Part shown: piece by piece, positions 1 to 7,898 of the stretch | Numbering within the stretch: position 1 is the first letter of the stretch | How the letters are laid out: each line of letters starts with the position of its first letter | NCBI GenBank assembly: GCA_035273885.1 | Contig: DATEOR010000095.1 | Coordinates: 1-30,655, forward strand | Origin: DATEOR01 sp035273885 | Lineage (GTDB): Bacteria; Actinomycetota; Thermoleophilia; Gaiellales; Gaiellaceae | DNA: 30,655 nucleotides | Direction of reading: 5' to 3' | Program-made: the position numbers and the translations under genes | Notes under the pieces: generated by a model | Database searches by the model: none | Told to the model about the DNA's origin: nothing | The model's input: the letters and a program-made list of their open reading frames with translations, nothing else

Positions 1-2
1 TG

Positions 3-116
3 GCTGCGTTTGAAGCCATTCTCGCGACGGCAGACGAGAGCTATCTTTCGGGCGACCGCGATGATCTTGAGTCCGAGGCTCAATGGAGTTCGCCGGTCGC
101 AGCTGTCGCGGGTTGA
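3..116 (+). CDS. 3' end of an unidentified gene (partial, cut by window edge)
   Basis: An open frame enters from the left edge and stops at TGA 114-116, giving 37 residues that begin AAFEAILATADESYLSGDRD and end in SPVAAVAG. The composition is acidic and protein-like, unlike typical shadow frames, and it ends one base before the stop codon of the convergent regulator gene at 118. I do not recognise the protein. It may be a chance frame, since the piece is short. Confidence 0.35.
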   Translation, partial: AAFEAILATADESYLSGDRDDLESEAQWSSPVAAVAG

Positions 117-117
117 G

Positions 118-2664
118 CTACGCGTCGCGCTTCGCGAACAAGGCCGCCTGAACGCGGTTCCTCGCACCGAGCTTCTCGAGGATGTGGCGGACGTGCACTT
201 TGACAGTACTCTGCGCGATGAAGAGTCGCTGCCCGATTTCGGCGTTGGAGAGTCCAAGCGCCAGAAGCTCTAGTACTTCCTCCTCTCGCTTCGTTAGCGG
301 CTCGGATCTCGCTCGTCGGCTTTGAGGCCGCTGAAGCTTCACGCCTGCCCGCTGAGCAATCTTGATGTCGCGCGCGCTTTCGAGAACTGGGGATACCAGT
401 TGGGCCAATTGACGATCCGTCTTCATGGCGCCGAGCAACCGTGGGAAAGCTCTGTAGGCAACGACGAACGAGTCGGTGTAGTCAGCTGCAAACGCATCGA
501 CGACGACGTCATGAACGCGGCGTGTATCGACGCCTGAGTCAAACGCGGCGATTACCTCGCTGAACTCACAGAGAAAGTGCGCCTCAGTCGAGGCTGTGAT
601 ACTCCGCGCCTCATCTGCGTGGCGCAACGCCTGCTGGCTTTCGCCGGCTGCTGAGAGCACCAATGCCAGCAATGCGATGCGTTCCCCGTGCGTGGCTGCG
701 CTTGGGTTGCCGCGAGAGGGCTCCTCTAGCTTTGCGCGTGCTAGAGCCAAGTCCCTTTGCGCGATCGATAGGCGAGCATCGGTCAGGGCCCGCTGTGTTT
801 GGAGATACGGATCTTCCCGATAGACAGTCATCTGCATTAGGTCGCTGAGGTCGGCGCCTGCGGAAACGAGTCGCCGCATGCCGATCTTTGCCGCGGCCCG
901 ATACGCGAGACAACAGCCAGTCGCGAAGTCGTGGTGCAGCGTGAGGCTAAGGTCGAGTGCCTCGTCAACAAGCTCCAACGCCGCCTCATAGTCCGATCGC
1001 GCACATGCGACATACGAACTTTGCGCGAGAAAGTTGCTGCGAACGAGAGGGTCTGTGGTGTGTCGAGCCAGAGGTACGAGTGCCCGCGCAGCAGACCAGA
1101 CGCCGGTCAATGAGCCTTGTGCCAATGCGACCGTCTGGTGAGCAATGGTGACGCGGAGACGAGTGCTTAGATCTTCTGCTGCGGCGCTCTCAAGCTCTGC
1201 GAGAAATGCGGTGCTTGACTCGATATCCAGGTCCACCTGAGCCAAGAAGGCGCCCCAAAGCGCGTTCTTTCTATCTGGCTCGCTGCGGGCCGCCTCGAGA
1301 GCGTTGGAATAGAACGACGCAGCAAGATCGCTTCGAGAGCGGAGATAGTGTGCTTGCCCGGCGATGTGATTGGCTCGCGACGCGAGCCGGTGATCAGGGG
1401 GCAATGCTGTGGCTACGGACTCGGCTAGGGTCGCTGCTTGTCCAAGCTCGCCTTGACGGGTCAGCAGTTCAGCGCGGACGAGTAGGGCACCCGGGTGCTC
1501 CCCGCCAGTTTCACCGCACTCCTCGAGCCAACGCTCAAGGGTTTCGACGCGTCCGTCAGCAAGAAGCATCGGCGCAGCTTCTTCAACAATCTCCGTCGCT
1601 GCTGCAAAGTCGCCCGAGTACGCAGCAATTTCGAACGCGTCTTCCCAATTGCTGTGCTCGCGCGAATCTGAGATCGAGGCTTCACAAAGCTGGCGCCATG
1701 CTTCGGGCTCTTCAGTCCTGAGCCTCTGTCGAAGAAACGATCTAAGAAGCGGATGGAACTCTAGGTGCGACGAGCCAGCTGGCTGAAGAAGGCCTTCCGC
1801 AACCAGGCCCTTAATCAGCTCGGGACTGTCTTCAATCTTGAGTACGGCGCGCCCGATCCGTTCGTCAAGGCGGGCCGGAACCGACGCTCGCAGGATGAAG
1901 TCGGCTTCTGCTTGCGTAACGCCCCGCACGACCTCTTCCGCGAAGTAGCGGTAGAGGGCCTCCGAGACTCGCTCGGTCGGGAGCTCATGGGTGGCCGACA
2001 GTGCTGCCAGGCCGATGAGCGCCGGCCAGCCCTCGGCATGCTGAACGAGCGCCTGCACCTCCTCGGTCGACCGCCCGTCGAGGACGAGGGCGGCCTCCTC
2101 GGTCGTCATCGCGAGCTGGCCGCGGTCGATCTCGGTGATCTCGCCGTAGAGGATCCGCCGGGCCGAGGCCCATTTCGGTCGCCTGCGGGCGGTCACGAGA
2201 ACCTGCAGCGCGGGAGTGAGTGTGAGGAGCCAGTCCATGAACTCCTCAACGGGCGCCGAGTCGACGACCAGGTGGTAGTCGTCGATGATCAGGAGGGCGT
2301 CCGCAGGCCAGCTCTCGAGGTCCTCGGAGAGGATCTCGGCGAGCGGTCGCGCCAGGCGCTCGGGTGTGTCGGCTACACGCAGGCGCTGCTTGAGCCGGTC
2401 TCCGACTCCGGGGACGAGCGGCGCCATCACGTCGGCGATTCCCGCGGAGAATGCCGCGACGTCGGCGGAGCCGGAGGTCGCCCGGTACCAGACGACGTCG
2501 TCGCGGCCTTGCACCCATTCAGCCGCGAGAGTGGTCTTGCCGTAGCCGGCGGGCGCGGTTACGAGGATCGTCTGCGCCGTGTTCGCGTCGAGCACGCGCG
2601 TGAGACGGGGCCGCCTGGCGTGGCGGCGGAAGAGGGGTGGATACGACTCCCGGAGCGCTTCCAT
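118..2664 (-). CDS. MalT-like LuxR-family ATP-binding transcriptional regulator
   Basis: This 848-residue protein has the STAND/MalT layout. A Walker A motif APAGYGKTT lies near residues 37-45 and a Walker B stretch LLIIDDYH near 124-131. A long alpha-helical (TPR-like) middle follows, and a C-terminal LuxR helix-turn-helix occupies about 790-848 (LTKREEEVLELLALGLSNAE onward). Family members are ATP-dependent, ligand-switched activators; the ligand here is unknown. The frame is open further upstream, but those residues are arginine-rich and overlap the small LuxR gene. I chose the ATG at 2664, which has a GGAG 10-11 bases upstream. Base composition drops sharply downstream of about position 1900 (near residue 255), so the gene looks mosaic. 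It runs toward the window edge and faces a convergent gene end. Confidence 0.88.
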   Translation of the reverse strand: MEALRESYPPLFRRHARRPRLTRVLDANTAQTILVTAPAGYGKTTLAAEWVQGRDDVVWYRATSGSADVAAFSAGIADVMAPLVPGVGDRLKQRLRVADTPERLARPLAEILSEDLESWPADALLIIDDYHLVVDSAPVEEFMDWLLTLTPALQVLVTARRRPKWASARRILYGEITEIDRGQLAMTTEEAALVLDGRSTEEVQALVQHAEGWPALIGLAALSATHELPTERVSEALYRYFAEEVVRGVTQAEADFILRASVPARLDERIGRAVLKIEDSPELIKGLVAEGLLQPAGSSHLEFHPLLRSFLRQRLRTEEPEAWRQLCEASISDSREHSNWEDAFEIAAYSGDFAAATEIVEEAAPMLLADGRVETLERWLEECGETGGEHPGALLVRAELLTRQGELGQAATLAESVATALPPDHRLASRANHIAGQAHYLRSRSDLAASFYSNALEAARSEPDRKNALWGAFLAQVDLDIESSTAFLAELESAAAEDLSTRLRVTIAHQTVALAQGSLTGVWSAARALVPLARHTTDPLVRSNFLAQSSYVACARSDYEAALELVDEALDLSLTLHHDFATGCCLAYRAAAKIGMRRLVSAGADLSDLMQMTVYREDPYLQTQRALTDARLSIAQRDLALARAKLEEPSRGNPSAATHGERIALLALVLSAAGESQQALRHADEARSITASTEAHFLCEFSEVIAAFDSGVDTRRVHDVVVDAFAADYTDSFVVAYRAFPRLLGAMKTDRQLAQLVSPVLESARDIKIAQRAGVKLQRPQSRRARSEPLTKREEEVLELLALGLSNAEIGQRLFIAQSTVKVHVRHILEKLGARNRVQAALFAKRDA

Positions 2665-2785
2665 TGCGGCCGCGGCTCCACGCCGGCGGCTCACGAGGTT
2701 AGCGCGGTTTGCCGCGAGCTTCCAAGCCGCGGCAGACCGACGCCCACGGCGGGCCGCGGGCGTCGGGCCGTTATCCCCCGAGTGG

Positions 2786-3058
2786 TCAGTCGGGCGTGCG
2801 GGAGTCGTCGCGCAGGCCTGCCGCCGGCTCGAGGCCTTCCAGAGGGTTCTCGCCGGTCGCGTCTCGGAAGGCGAGCGGAATCTGGCGCCGTCGGCTGACC
2901 CGCAACTTGGAGCGCAGGATGTCCGAATGCGCCTTCGCCGTCCGAGGCGACACGCCGAGCCGCTCAGCGATCTCGACGTTCGAGCAACCCTCAGCAATCA
3001 ACTGGATGACCTGCCGTTGACGTGGAGTGAACCGGATGTCTTCGCCGAGAGTGATCAT
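2786..3058 (-). CDS. Stand-alone LuxR/GerE-type helix-turn-helix protein
   Basis: This 90-residue protein is almost entirely one LuxR DNA-binding domain, at about residues 10-64: FTPRQRQVIQLIAEGCSNVE, then a recognition helix around SPRTAKAHSDILRSKL. No receiver or sensor domain precedes it. It sits 121 bases upstream of the large LuxR regulator on the same strand, so the two may be transcribed together. No clear Shine-Dalgarno or -10 box precedes the ATG at 3058. The last 25 residues are low-complexity and may be disordered. Confidence 0.75.
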   Translation of the reverse strand: MITLGEDIRFTPRQRQVIQLIAEGCSNVEIAERLGVSPRTAKAHSDILRSKLRVSRRRQIPLAFRDATGENPLEGLEPAAGLRDDSRTPD

Positions 3059-3121
3059 CGGCGCGCATGTTGTCGTCGTTCGCCTGGCGCCGCTATTGGT
3101 CGCGGGGGCGATCTTTCGACG

Positions 3122-4165
3122 CTACGTCTTTAGGCGTATGAAGGAGGCGTCGTGCCCTCGTGCATTCACCGCGTCCAGGTCGGCCTCCGACAATGCGGCC
3201 ACGCGCAGCAGGAGCTCGAGCTCGTCGCGCAGGTGCGTTCGCATCATCTCGGGCCCGTCTGTCGCGATCGTGAAGGCGACGCCGCGGTCGGCGAAGGTCC
3301 TGATCGTGTCGCGGAGGGCGTCCTCGTCGGCAAGCGCGCGTGTGAGCAGGTTCGAGGTGGGGCAGATCTCGAGGACGGTGCCGGCCTCGACGAGCGCGCG
3401 CATGATCCCCTCGTCCTGAGCGGCGAGGATGCCGTGGCCGACACGGGCGGGGCGGAGGGTCTCGACGACCTCGCCGACCTCCTCGATCCCATGCGCGCCG
3501 CCTTCCTCGCCAACGTGGATGGTGACGCCGAGCCCGGCCGAGCGCGCGGTCTCGACGAGCGGCGCGAGGTCGCGGTAGGGATAGCGGCCGCCGTTCGGCC
3601 GCGGGCCGGCGATGTCGACGCCGACGACCCCGCGCGGCGCGTAGCGGATCGCCTTCTCGACGATGACCTCGTTTTGGGCGTGCGTGAAGGTCCTGTCCAT
3701 CATCAAGATGAGACCGGCGAGCACGCGCGGGTACTCGAGCCGGGCGCGGTCGAGCCCGCGCACCGCGGCCATGATGATGTGGTCGAGATCGCGCTCACCG
3801 CCGCGGTTTCGCTTCATCGGGTTGAAGCGCAGCTCCAGCGTCGTGATGTTCTGGGAGATGTAGGCGCCGCCGATCGCGCCGTGCACCGAGCGCTCGACCG
3901 CGAGCGGGCTCGACTGGATCAGCTCCGTCCACTTGTAAATCTGGTCGAGCTCGGGGAGGCCCTCGACCCCGCGCGGGTCGACGGTGACGAGGTCGACGAA
4001 GTCCCAGTAGTCCTTGACCGGCAGCGCGATGCCCTGCTCGTGGGCAAGGGACCACATGACCGCGGGATCGACCGAGCCGCCCAAGTGCGTGTGCAGCTCG
4101 GCCAGGCCGCCGCGCGCGATTTCGGCGACGACGGCTTGCGCCTCCGTTTCAGACTCGACTGGCAA
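3122..4165 (-). CDS. Adenosine deaminase family metal-dependent hydrolase
   Basis: The 347-residue protein has the amidohydrolase signature of adenosine/adenine/aminodeoxyfutalosine deaminases: metal ligands in HTHLGG (His25, His27), HVGE (His217, Glu220), GHG (His244) and Asp303. It also carries CPTSN near 268-272. The usual TDDP is TDGP here, so the second Asp, which contacts the purine in known adenosine deaminases, is Gly304. The substrate may therefore differ from adenosine. The start is a TTG at 4165 with GGAGG three bases upstream. It overlaps the end of the aminotransferase gene by 17 bases, which implies translational coupling. No ATG or GTG is available before the catalytic HTH motif. 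Confidence 0.85.
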   Translation of the reverse strand: MPVESETEAQAVVAEIARGGLAELHTHLGGSVDPAVMWSLAHEQGIALPVKDYWDFVDLVTVDPRGVEGLPELDQIYKWTELIQSSPLAVERSVHGAIGGAYISQNITTLELRFNPMKRNRGGERDLDHIIMAAVRGLDRARLEYPRVLAGLILMMDRTFTHAQNEVIVEKAIRYAPRGVVGVDIAGPRPNGGRYPYRDLAPLVETARSAGLGVTIHVGEEGGAHGIEEVGEVVETLRPARVGHGILAAQDEGIMRALVEAGTVLEICPTSNLLTRALADEDALRDTIRTFADRGVAFTIATDGPEMMRTHLRDELELLLRVAALSEADLDAVNARGHDASFIRLKT

Positions 4166-5345
4166 CGGCCTCCGCGAGCTTCGTCCCGGCTACGCGGTCG
4201 GGGATGGTCTCGAGGCGCTCGACCGGCTCGGCGCTGAAGACGAAACGCACGTAGCGGCCGGCAACCTCGTCGCCCCAGCCGGTCATCGCCGTGGCGGCGA
4301 TCCGAGCGTCCTCGAGGAGGATGCGCGAGGCCTCCGCCGGCTCGAAACCCAGGGAAGCGACATCGAGGAGGAGCGACCAGCCGCCGGCAGGGCTCACCAA
4401 TGGCCAGCCCGAAAGGCCTGAGAGCATCGTGTCGCGGCGGCGCTCGAGCTCGGCGACGCATTCCGCGACGTGGCCCTGGTCTCCGCGCAGGACGGCGGTG
4501 GCCGCGAAGCGGGAGATGGCCACCGGCATGGTCGTGTTGTAGACGTGCGCCCAGCCCGCGTCGGTGACCGTGTCAGCGGGGCCGGCGACCCAGCCGACGC
4601 GCCAGCCGATCATCCGGTGCTCCTTCGAGAGGGAGCCGACGACAACGGTGCGCTCGGCCATCCCGTCCATGCGCAGCGGGTGGACGAGCGGCCGGTCGTC
4701 GAAAAGCAGGCGCTCCATCGCGGAGTCGTAGATCAAGAAGAGGTCGCGCTCGCGGCAGAGGTCGCAGACGGCGAGCCAGTCCTCCTCGTCGAGCCAGCCG
4801 CCCGAGGGCATAGACGGGCTCATGAGCAGGAAGCCGGTGGTCTTCGGCCCCACCAGGTCGTGGAGCCGGCCGCGGTCGAAGCGCCAGCCGCCTTCTTCGG
4901 CGAGGAACGGGACGAAGCGCGGGGTGCCGCCCGCAAGTCGGACGCGGTTGACGATTCCCGCGTAGGTCGGGTCGGTGACGATCACCTCGTCCCCGGGATC
5001 CACGGTGCAGAGGAGGGCGTTCAGCAGCCCTTCCATGCCGCCCGCGGTGATGACGATCTCGCGCTCGGGGTCGTAGCGGTGCCCGGTTCGCTCGGCGGTG
5101 AAGTCCGAGATCGCGGCGCGGAGTTCGAGGTCGCCGGTGAAGGGGAGCCAGCTGTTCGACTTCGGGTCGTCCAGCTTCGCACGCGTGACTTCGATCGCCT
5201 CGGGCGGGAGCGGAAGGTCGGTGTCGAGGTTCTCCATGCGGAGAATAGGACCGCCGTGACTCCCGCCTTTCTCCTCGGACGAGGCCGCGACGCGGTCGAT
5301 CCCGAAGCCGACGATCCCGTCCAGCCGCTGCGCCCGCTTGATCAT
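4149..5345 (-). CDS. PLP-dependent class I/II aminotransferase
   Basis: This 398-residue fold-type I aminotransferase has Asp207 in IYDSAMERL, the PLP lysine (Lys241) in SLSKEHRMIGWRVGW, and a substrate-binding Arg region near the C-terminus (RYVRFVFSAEP). The motif that is normally NPxNPTG reads SPSMPSGG (176-183), so the Asn that contacts the PLP ring oxygen is replaced. The specific substrate cannot be told from sequence. The ATG at 5345 was chosen over an upstream in-frame start because the extension is arginine-rich and would cover the divergent gene. A TAGACT box lies 7 bases before this ATG, which suggests a leaderless mRNA. The adenosine-deaminase-like gene follows with a 17-base overlap. 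Confidence 0.87.
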   Translation of the reverse strand: MIKRAQRLDGIVGFGIDRVAASSEEKGGSHGGPILRMENLDTDLPLPPEAIEVTRAKLDDPKSNSWLPFTGDLELRAAISDFTAERTGHRYDPEREIVITAGGMEGLLNALLCTVDPGDEVIVTDPTYAGIVNRVRLAGGTPRFVPFLAEEGGWRFDRGRLHDLVGPKTTGFLLMSPSMPSGGWLDEEDWLAVCDLCRERDLFLIYDSAMERLLFDDRPLVHPLRMDGMAERTVVVGSLSKEHRMIGWRVGWVAGPADTVTDAGWAHVYNTTMPVAISRFAATAVLRGDQGHVAECVAELERRRDTMLSGLSGWPLVSPAGGWSLLLDVASLGFEPAEASRILLEDARIAATAMTGWGDEVAGRYVRFVFSAEPVERLETIPDRVAGTKLAEAVASRV

Positions 5346-5352
5346 GAGGACG

Positions 5353-5358
5353 AGTCTA
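5353..5358 (-). promoter_or_regulatory. -10 box TAGACT of a leaderless promoter for the aminotransferase
   Basis: TAGACT on the minus strand ends 7 bases before the ATG at 5345, which places the expected transcription start at or next to the A of the ATG. No Shine-Dalgarno is present. It is back to back with the divergent box at 5366-5371. Confidence 0.55.
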
Positions 5359-5365
5359 TTCCGGG

Positions 5366-5371
5366 TATGGT
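5366..5371 (+). promoter_or_regulatory. -10 box TATGGT of a leaderless promoter for the glycosyltransferase
   Basis: TATGGT is followed by six bases and then ATG 5378, so transcription should start at the start codon. The whole divergent intergenic gap is 32 bases, so any -35 contacts must lie inside the opposite gene. Confidence 0.55.
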
Positions 5372-5377
5372 TTTTCC

Positions 5378-6523
5378 ATGAAGGTGGGCATCGTCGTGCC
5401 CTACTCCTGGTCGTTCTGGGGGGGAGTCCAAGAGCACGCTGACCACCAGGCGCGGGCACTCCGAGACCTCGGTGTCGAGGCCAAGATCCTCATGGGTCAC
5501 GATCCGCCTGGGCGCCTGACGAAGCTCCTGCATCCGAAGGAGGGCCGGCACACGCGGCCGCCGGACTACGTCATTCCGGTGGGCCGGTCGGTGATCGTGC
5601 CCGCGAACGCGTCCCTGCCCAACATCATCCTCTCGCCGCCCGCGATGCTCCGCATGCGGCGGATCTTCGCGGAGGAGCAGTTCGACGTCGTCCACGTCCA
5701 CGAGCCCCTCGCGCCCGTTCTTTCGGCGTTCGCGCTCGTCGCCGCGGACTGCCCGGCGGTCGCGACGTGCCACTCCGCCGGCGACAAGCTCGGCTGGTAT
5801 CCCCTCGGCAAGGTCATGTGGGGGATCGCGGCGAGGCGGATCGACTATCGCATCGCGGTCTCAGAGTCGGCGAAGCGCTCGGCCGAGCCCCACGTCGGCG
5901 GGCCGGTGGAGGTGATTCCGAACGGGATCTCCCTCCCGGAGAGCTTCGACCCGGGCGGCAGAAACGGCAACGTCGTCTTCATCGGCCGCAACGAGCGCCG
6001 CAAGGGGCTGGAGGTTCTGCTGCGCGCGTGGCCACAGGTCGCCGCTCAGACCGATGCGCGGCTTCGCGTCGTCGGCGCCGACCCGCTCTCCGTGCGGTGG
6101 CTCGCCCGCCGGCGAGGGCTCTCTCTGGAGCGCGTCGATCTTCTCGGCGGGCTGTCGGAAGAAAACCTGACCGCCGAGCTCGAGGCCGCGAGCCTTCTGG
6201 CCGCGCCGGCCCTCGGGGGGGAGAGCTTCGGGATGGTGCTCACGCGTGCTTTCGCGACTGCGACGCCCGCCGTTGCGTCCGACATCGAGGGCTACGCCGC
6301 CGTCGCGGACGAGTCGAGCGCGGCGCTGGTGCCCCCGGGCGATGCCGACGCGGTCGCGCGCTCGCTCGTCGAGCTCCTCACGGACGAGCCCAGGCGGGCG
6401 GCGCTCGGAGTCTGCGCGCGCAAGGTCGCGGAGCAGTACTCGTGGGACACGATCGCACGGCGCCTCGTCGAGATCTACGAGGAGCTCACGGTCGGCGCGA
6501 CTGCCCAGAAGGCCGCCGCCTGA
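5378..6523 (+). CDS. GT4-family glycosyltransferase, PimA-like
   Basis: The 381-residue protein is a GT-B glycosyltransferase. The N-terminal domain opens with MKVGIVVPYSWSFWGGVQEH, as in phosphatidyl-myo-inositol mannosyltransferases, and carries FDVVHVHEPL. The nucleotide-sugar domain has VVFIGRNERRKGLEVLLRAW and ends in the GESFGMVLTRAFATATPAVA stretch with the EX7E-type donor site. Family knowledge suggests transfer of mannose from GDP-mannose to a membrane lipid at the inner face of the membrane. The exact acceptor is inferred. Its stop overlaps the start of the next gene (TGATG), so the membrane protein is coupled to it. Confidence 0.88.
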   Translation: MKVGIVVPYSWSFWGGVQEHADHQARALRDLGVEAKILMGHDPPGRLTKLLHPKEGRHTRPPDYVIPVGRSVIVPANASLPNIILSPPAMLRMRRIFAEEQFDVVHVHEPLAPVLSAFALVAADCPAVATCHSAGDKLGWYPLGKVMWGIAARRIDYRIAVSESAKRSAEPHVGGPVEVIPNGISLPESFDPGGRNGNVVFIGRNERRKGLEVLLRAWPQVAAQTDARLRVVGADPLSVRWLARRRGLSLERVDLLGGLSEENLTAELEAASLLAAPALGGESFGMVLTRAFATATPAVASDIEGYAAVADESSAALVPPGDADAVARSLVELLTDEPRRAALGVCARKVAEQYSWDTIARRLVEIYEELTVGATAQKAAA

Positions 6524-7560
6524 TGAGGTTTCTCCCGCAAAGCCCTGCGGGCCGCTTCGCGCTGCTCGGGGTCCTCACGGGCATCGCGATCGCCCTCGTC
6601 GTCTGGCGCGGGCCGGACACCGATCTGGTCGCCAATGCGTTCGAGGCGGTGACGTGGTCGTGGGTGGCGATCGCCGTGGGCCTCAACCTGCTCTCGGTCG
6701 TCGTCCGCTCCTCGGCCTGGCGGGTCATCATCCTCCAGGCGATTCCGAAGCCGTGGCCGTCGTGGCGCGTCGTTTTCTCGGCGTTCTGCGTCGGGCTCCT
6801 CGGCAACGTGGCGCTGCCCGGGCGCGTGGGCGAGCTCGCGCGGGTGGCCGTGATCACGCGGCACCTGCGTCGCCGCCCGGGAACCTGGGCGACGATCGTC
6901 GGCACGGTCTTCGCCCACCGGCTCTTCGACGTCGTCTCCGCCACGGGTCTCGTCGTCTATGTGCTCTACACCTCCCGCATTCCGGACTGGACGAAGCCGG
7001 CGCTCGCCGTGGTGCTCGGAGTCGGCCTCGGCCTGCTCATCGCCGCGTTTCTCCTGGCACGGAGGAATCCGCAGCCTGCCCAGGATGCGCCCGAGGGATC
7101 GGGAGCCGTGCGCCGGCTCATCGCGATGGCGCGTGCCGGCCTCACCGTGCTGCGCCGCCCGGCTCCGGCTGTCTGGGCGCTTTTCTTCCAGCTCCTCGGG
7201 TGGACGGCCCAGCTTCTCGCCGTGTGGGCCGCGATGCTCGCCTTCAACATTCATGCGGGGGTGCACGCGGCCGCGCTCGTGCTCCTGCTCATGAACGTCG
7301 TGACCCTCTTTCCCTTCTGGCCCGGCAACGTCGGCCTCCTTCAGGCGGCGATCGCGTTCGCACTGCTCTCCTACGGCGTCTCCTACCCGCACGGGTTCGC
7401 GTTCGGTGTCGGCCTGCAGGCGATCGAGGCCTCGGTGGGTGTCGGCCTGGGCCTCTTCTATCTCGCGCGCGAGGGCTTCTCGTTCGCGATGCTGCGCCGC
7501 ATGCCCGACGTGACCGACGTCGAGATGGACGAGGACGGCCGCGTGGAGCGGATCGCCTAG
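6523..7560 (+). CDS. Integral membrane protein, UPF0104/LPG-synthase-type TM domain
   Basis: This 345-residue protein has about eight hydrophobic helices. It resembles the flippase-like TM region of lysylphosphatidylglycerol synthases: the stretch LLGNVALPGRVGELARVAVI and a late FPFWPGNVGLLQAAIAFALL are typical of that family. It lacks a C-terminal aminoacyl-transferase domain. Its ATG overlaps the stop of the PimA-like gene, so it probably acts on the same glycolipid pathway, perhaps in lipid movement (inference). It ends in a TAG that shares the CTAG palindrome with the convergent gene. Confidence 0.85.
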   Translation: MRFLPQSPAGRFALLGVLTGIAIALVVWRGPDTDLVANAFEAVTWSWVAIAVGLNLLSVVVRSSAWRVIILQAIPKPWPSWRVVFSAFCVGLLGNVALPGRVGELARVAVITRHLRRRPGTWATIVGTVFAHRLFDVVSATGLVVYVLYTSRIPDWTKPALAVVLGVGLGLLIAAFLLARRNPQPAQDAPEGSGAVRRLIAMARAGLTVLRRPAPAVWALFFQLLGWTAQLLAVWAAMLAFNIHAGVHAAALVLLLMNVVTLFPFWPGNVGLLQAAIAFALLSYGVSYPHGFAFGVGLQAIEASVGVGLGLFYLAREGFSFAMLRRMPDVTDVEMDEDGRVERIA

Positions 7561-7856
7561 AAGGTGAGCGGCGTCCGGTAGAAGGCGATTGCCGCCACGC
7601 TGAGCACGAGGACAGCCGCACCGAGGAGGGCGAGAGCTCCGTACGCGACCTTGACCCCGCCGTTGATCGGCTTGCCTGTCCGGCGCCTGTCGTGTGCCGC
7701 CAACACCGCGCTCGCTCCTCCCGCTACGAGGCCGCACGGGATCGAGAGCACGACCACGGACTCGAGGTGGTAGTGAGGGACGAGGAGCGCAAGCATGATC
7801 GGCACTGAGATGCCGAGAACCGTCGCCGTCAGGAGCGCGATGTCGTTCGAGCCCAC
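7557..7856 (-). CDS. Small membrane protein of unknown function
   Basis: The protein is 99 residues with three predicted membrane segments: LLTATVLGISVPIMLALLV near 8-26, VVVLSIPCGLVAGGASAVLA near 34-53, and a C-terminal ALALLGAAVLVLSVAAIAF. A basic linker DRRRTGKP separates the last two. The GTG at 7856 was chosen because a TACCGT box sits exactly six bases before it. Longer versions would run through the divergent glycerate kinase gene. I do not recognise the family. Its TAG stop overlaps the stop of the convergent membrane-protein gene. Confidence 0.7.
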   Translation of the reverse strand: MGSNDIALLTATVLGISVPIMLALLVPHYHLESVVVLSIPCGLVAGGASAVLAAHDRRRTGKPINGGVKVAYGALALLGAAVLVLSVAAIAFYRTPLTF

Positions 7857-7862
7857 GACCCA

Positions 7863-7868
7863 ACGGTA
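7863..7868 (-). promoter_or_regulatory. -10 box TACCGT of a leaderless promoter
   Basis: On the minus strand TACCGT is followed by six bases (tgggtc) and then the GTG at 7856, the same geometry as other starts in this window. Confidence 0.45.
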
Positions 7869-7898
7869 GGCGAGATTCCGGACCGAGCCAGAGTCGTC

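Noticed and set aside
1765..2898. Long plus-strand open frame of 377 residues opposite the MalT-like gene
   Set aside because: Its product is rich in Arg, Gly and Glu with no motif, and it mirrors a clear ATPase on the other strand. It is a high-GC shadow frame.
6475..7863. Minus-strand open frame of 462 residues opposite the UPF0104-type gene
   Set aside because: It is dominated by Arg, His and Glu, as expected from antisense of a membrane protein gene in high-GC DNA.
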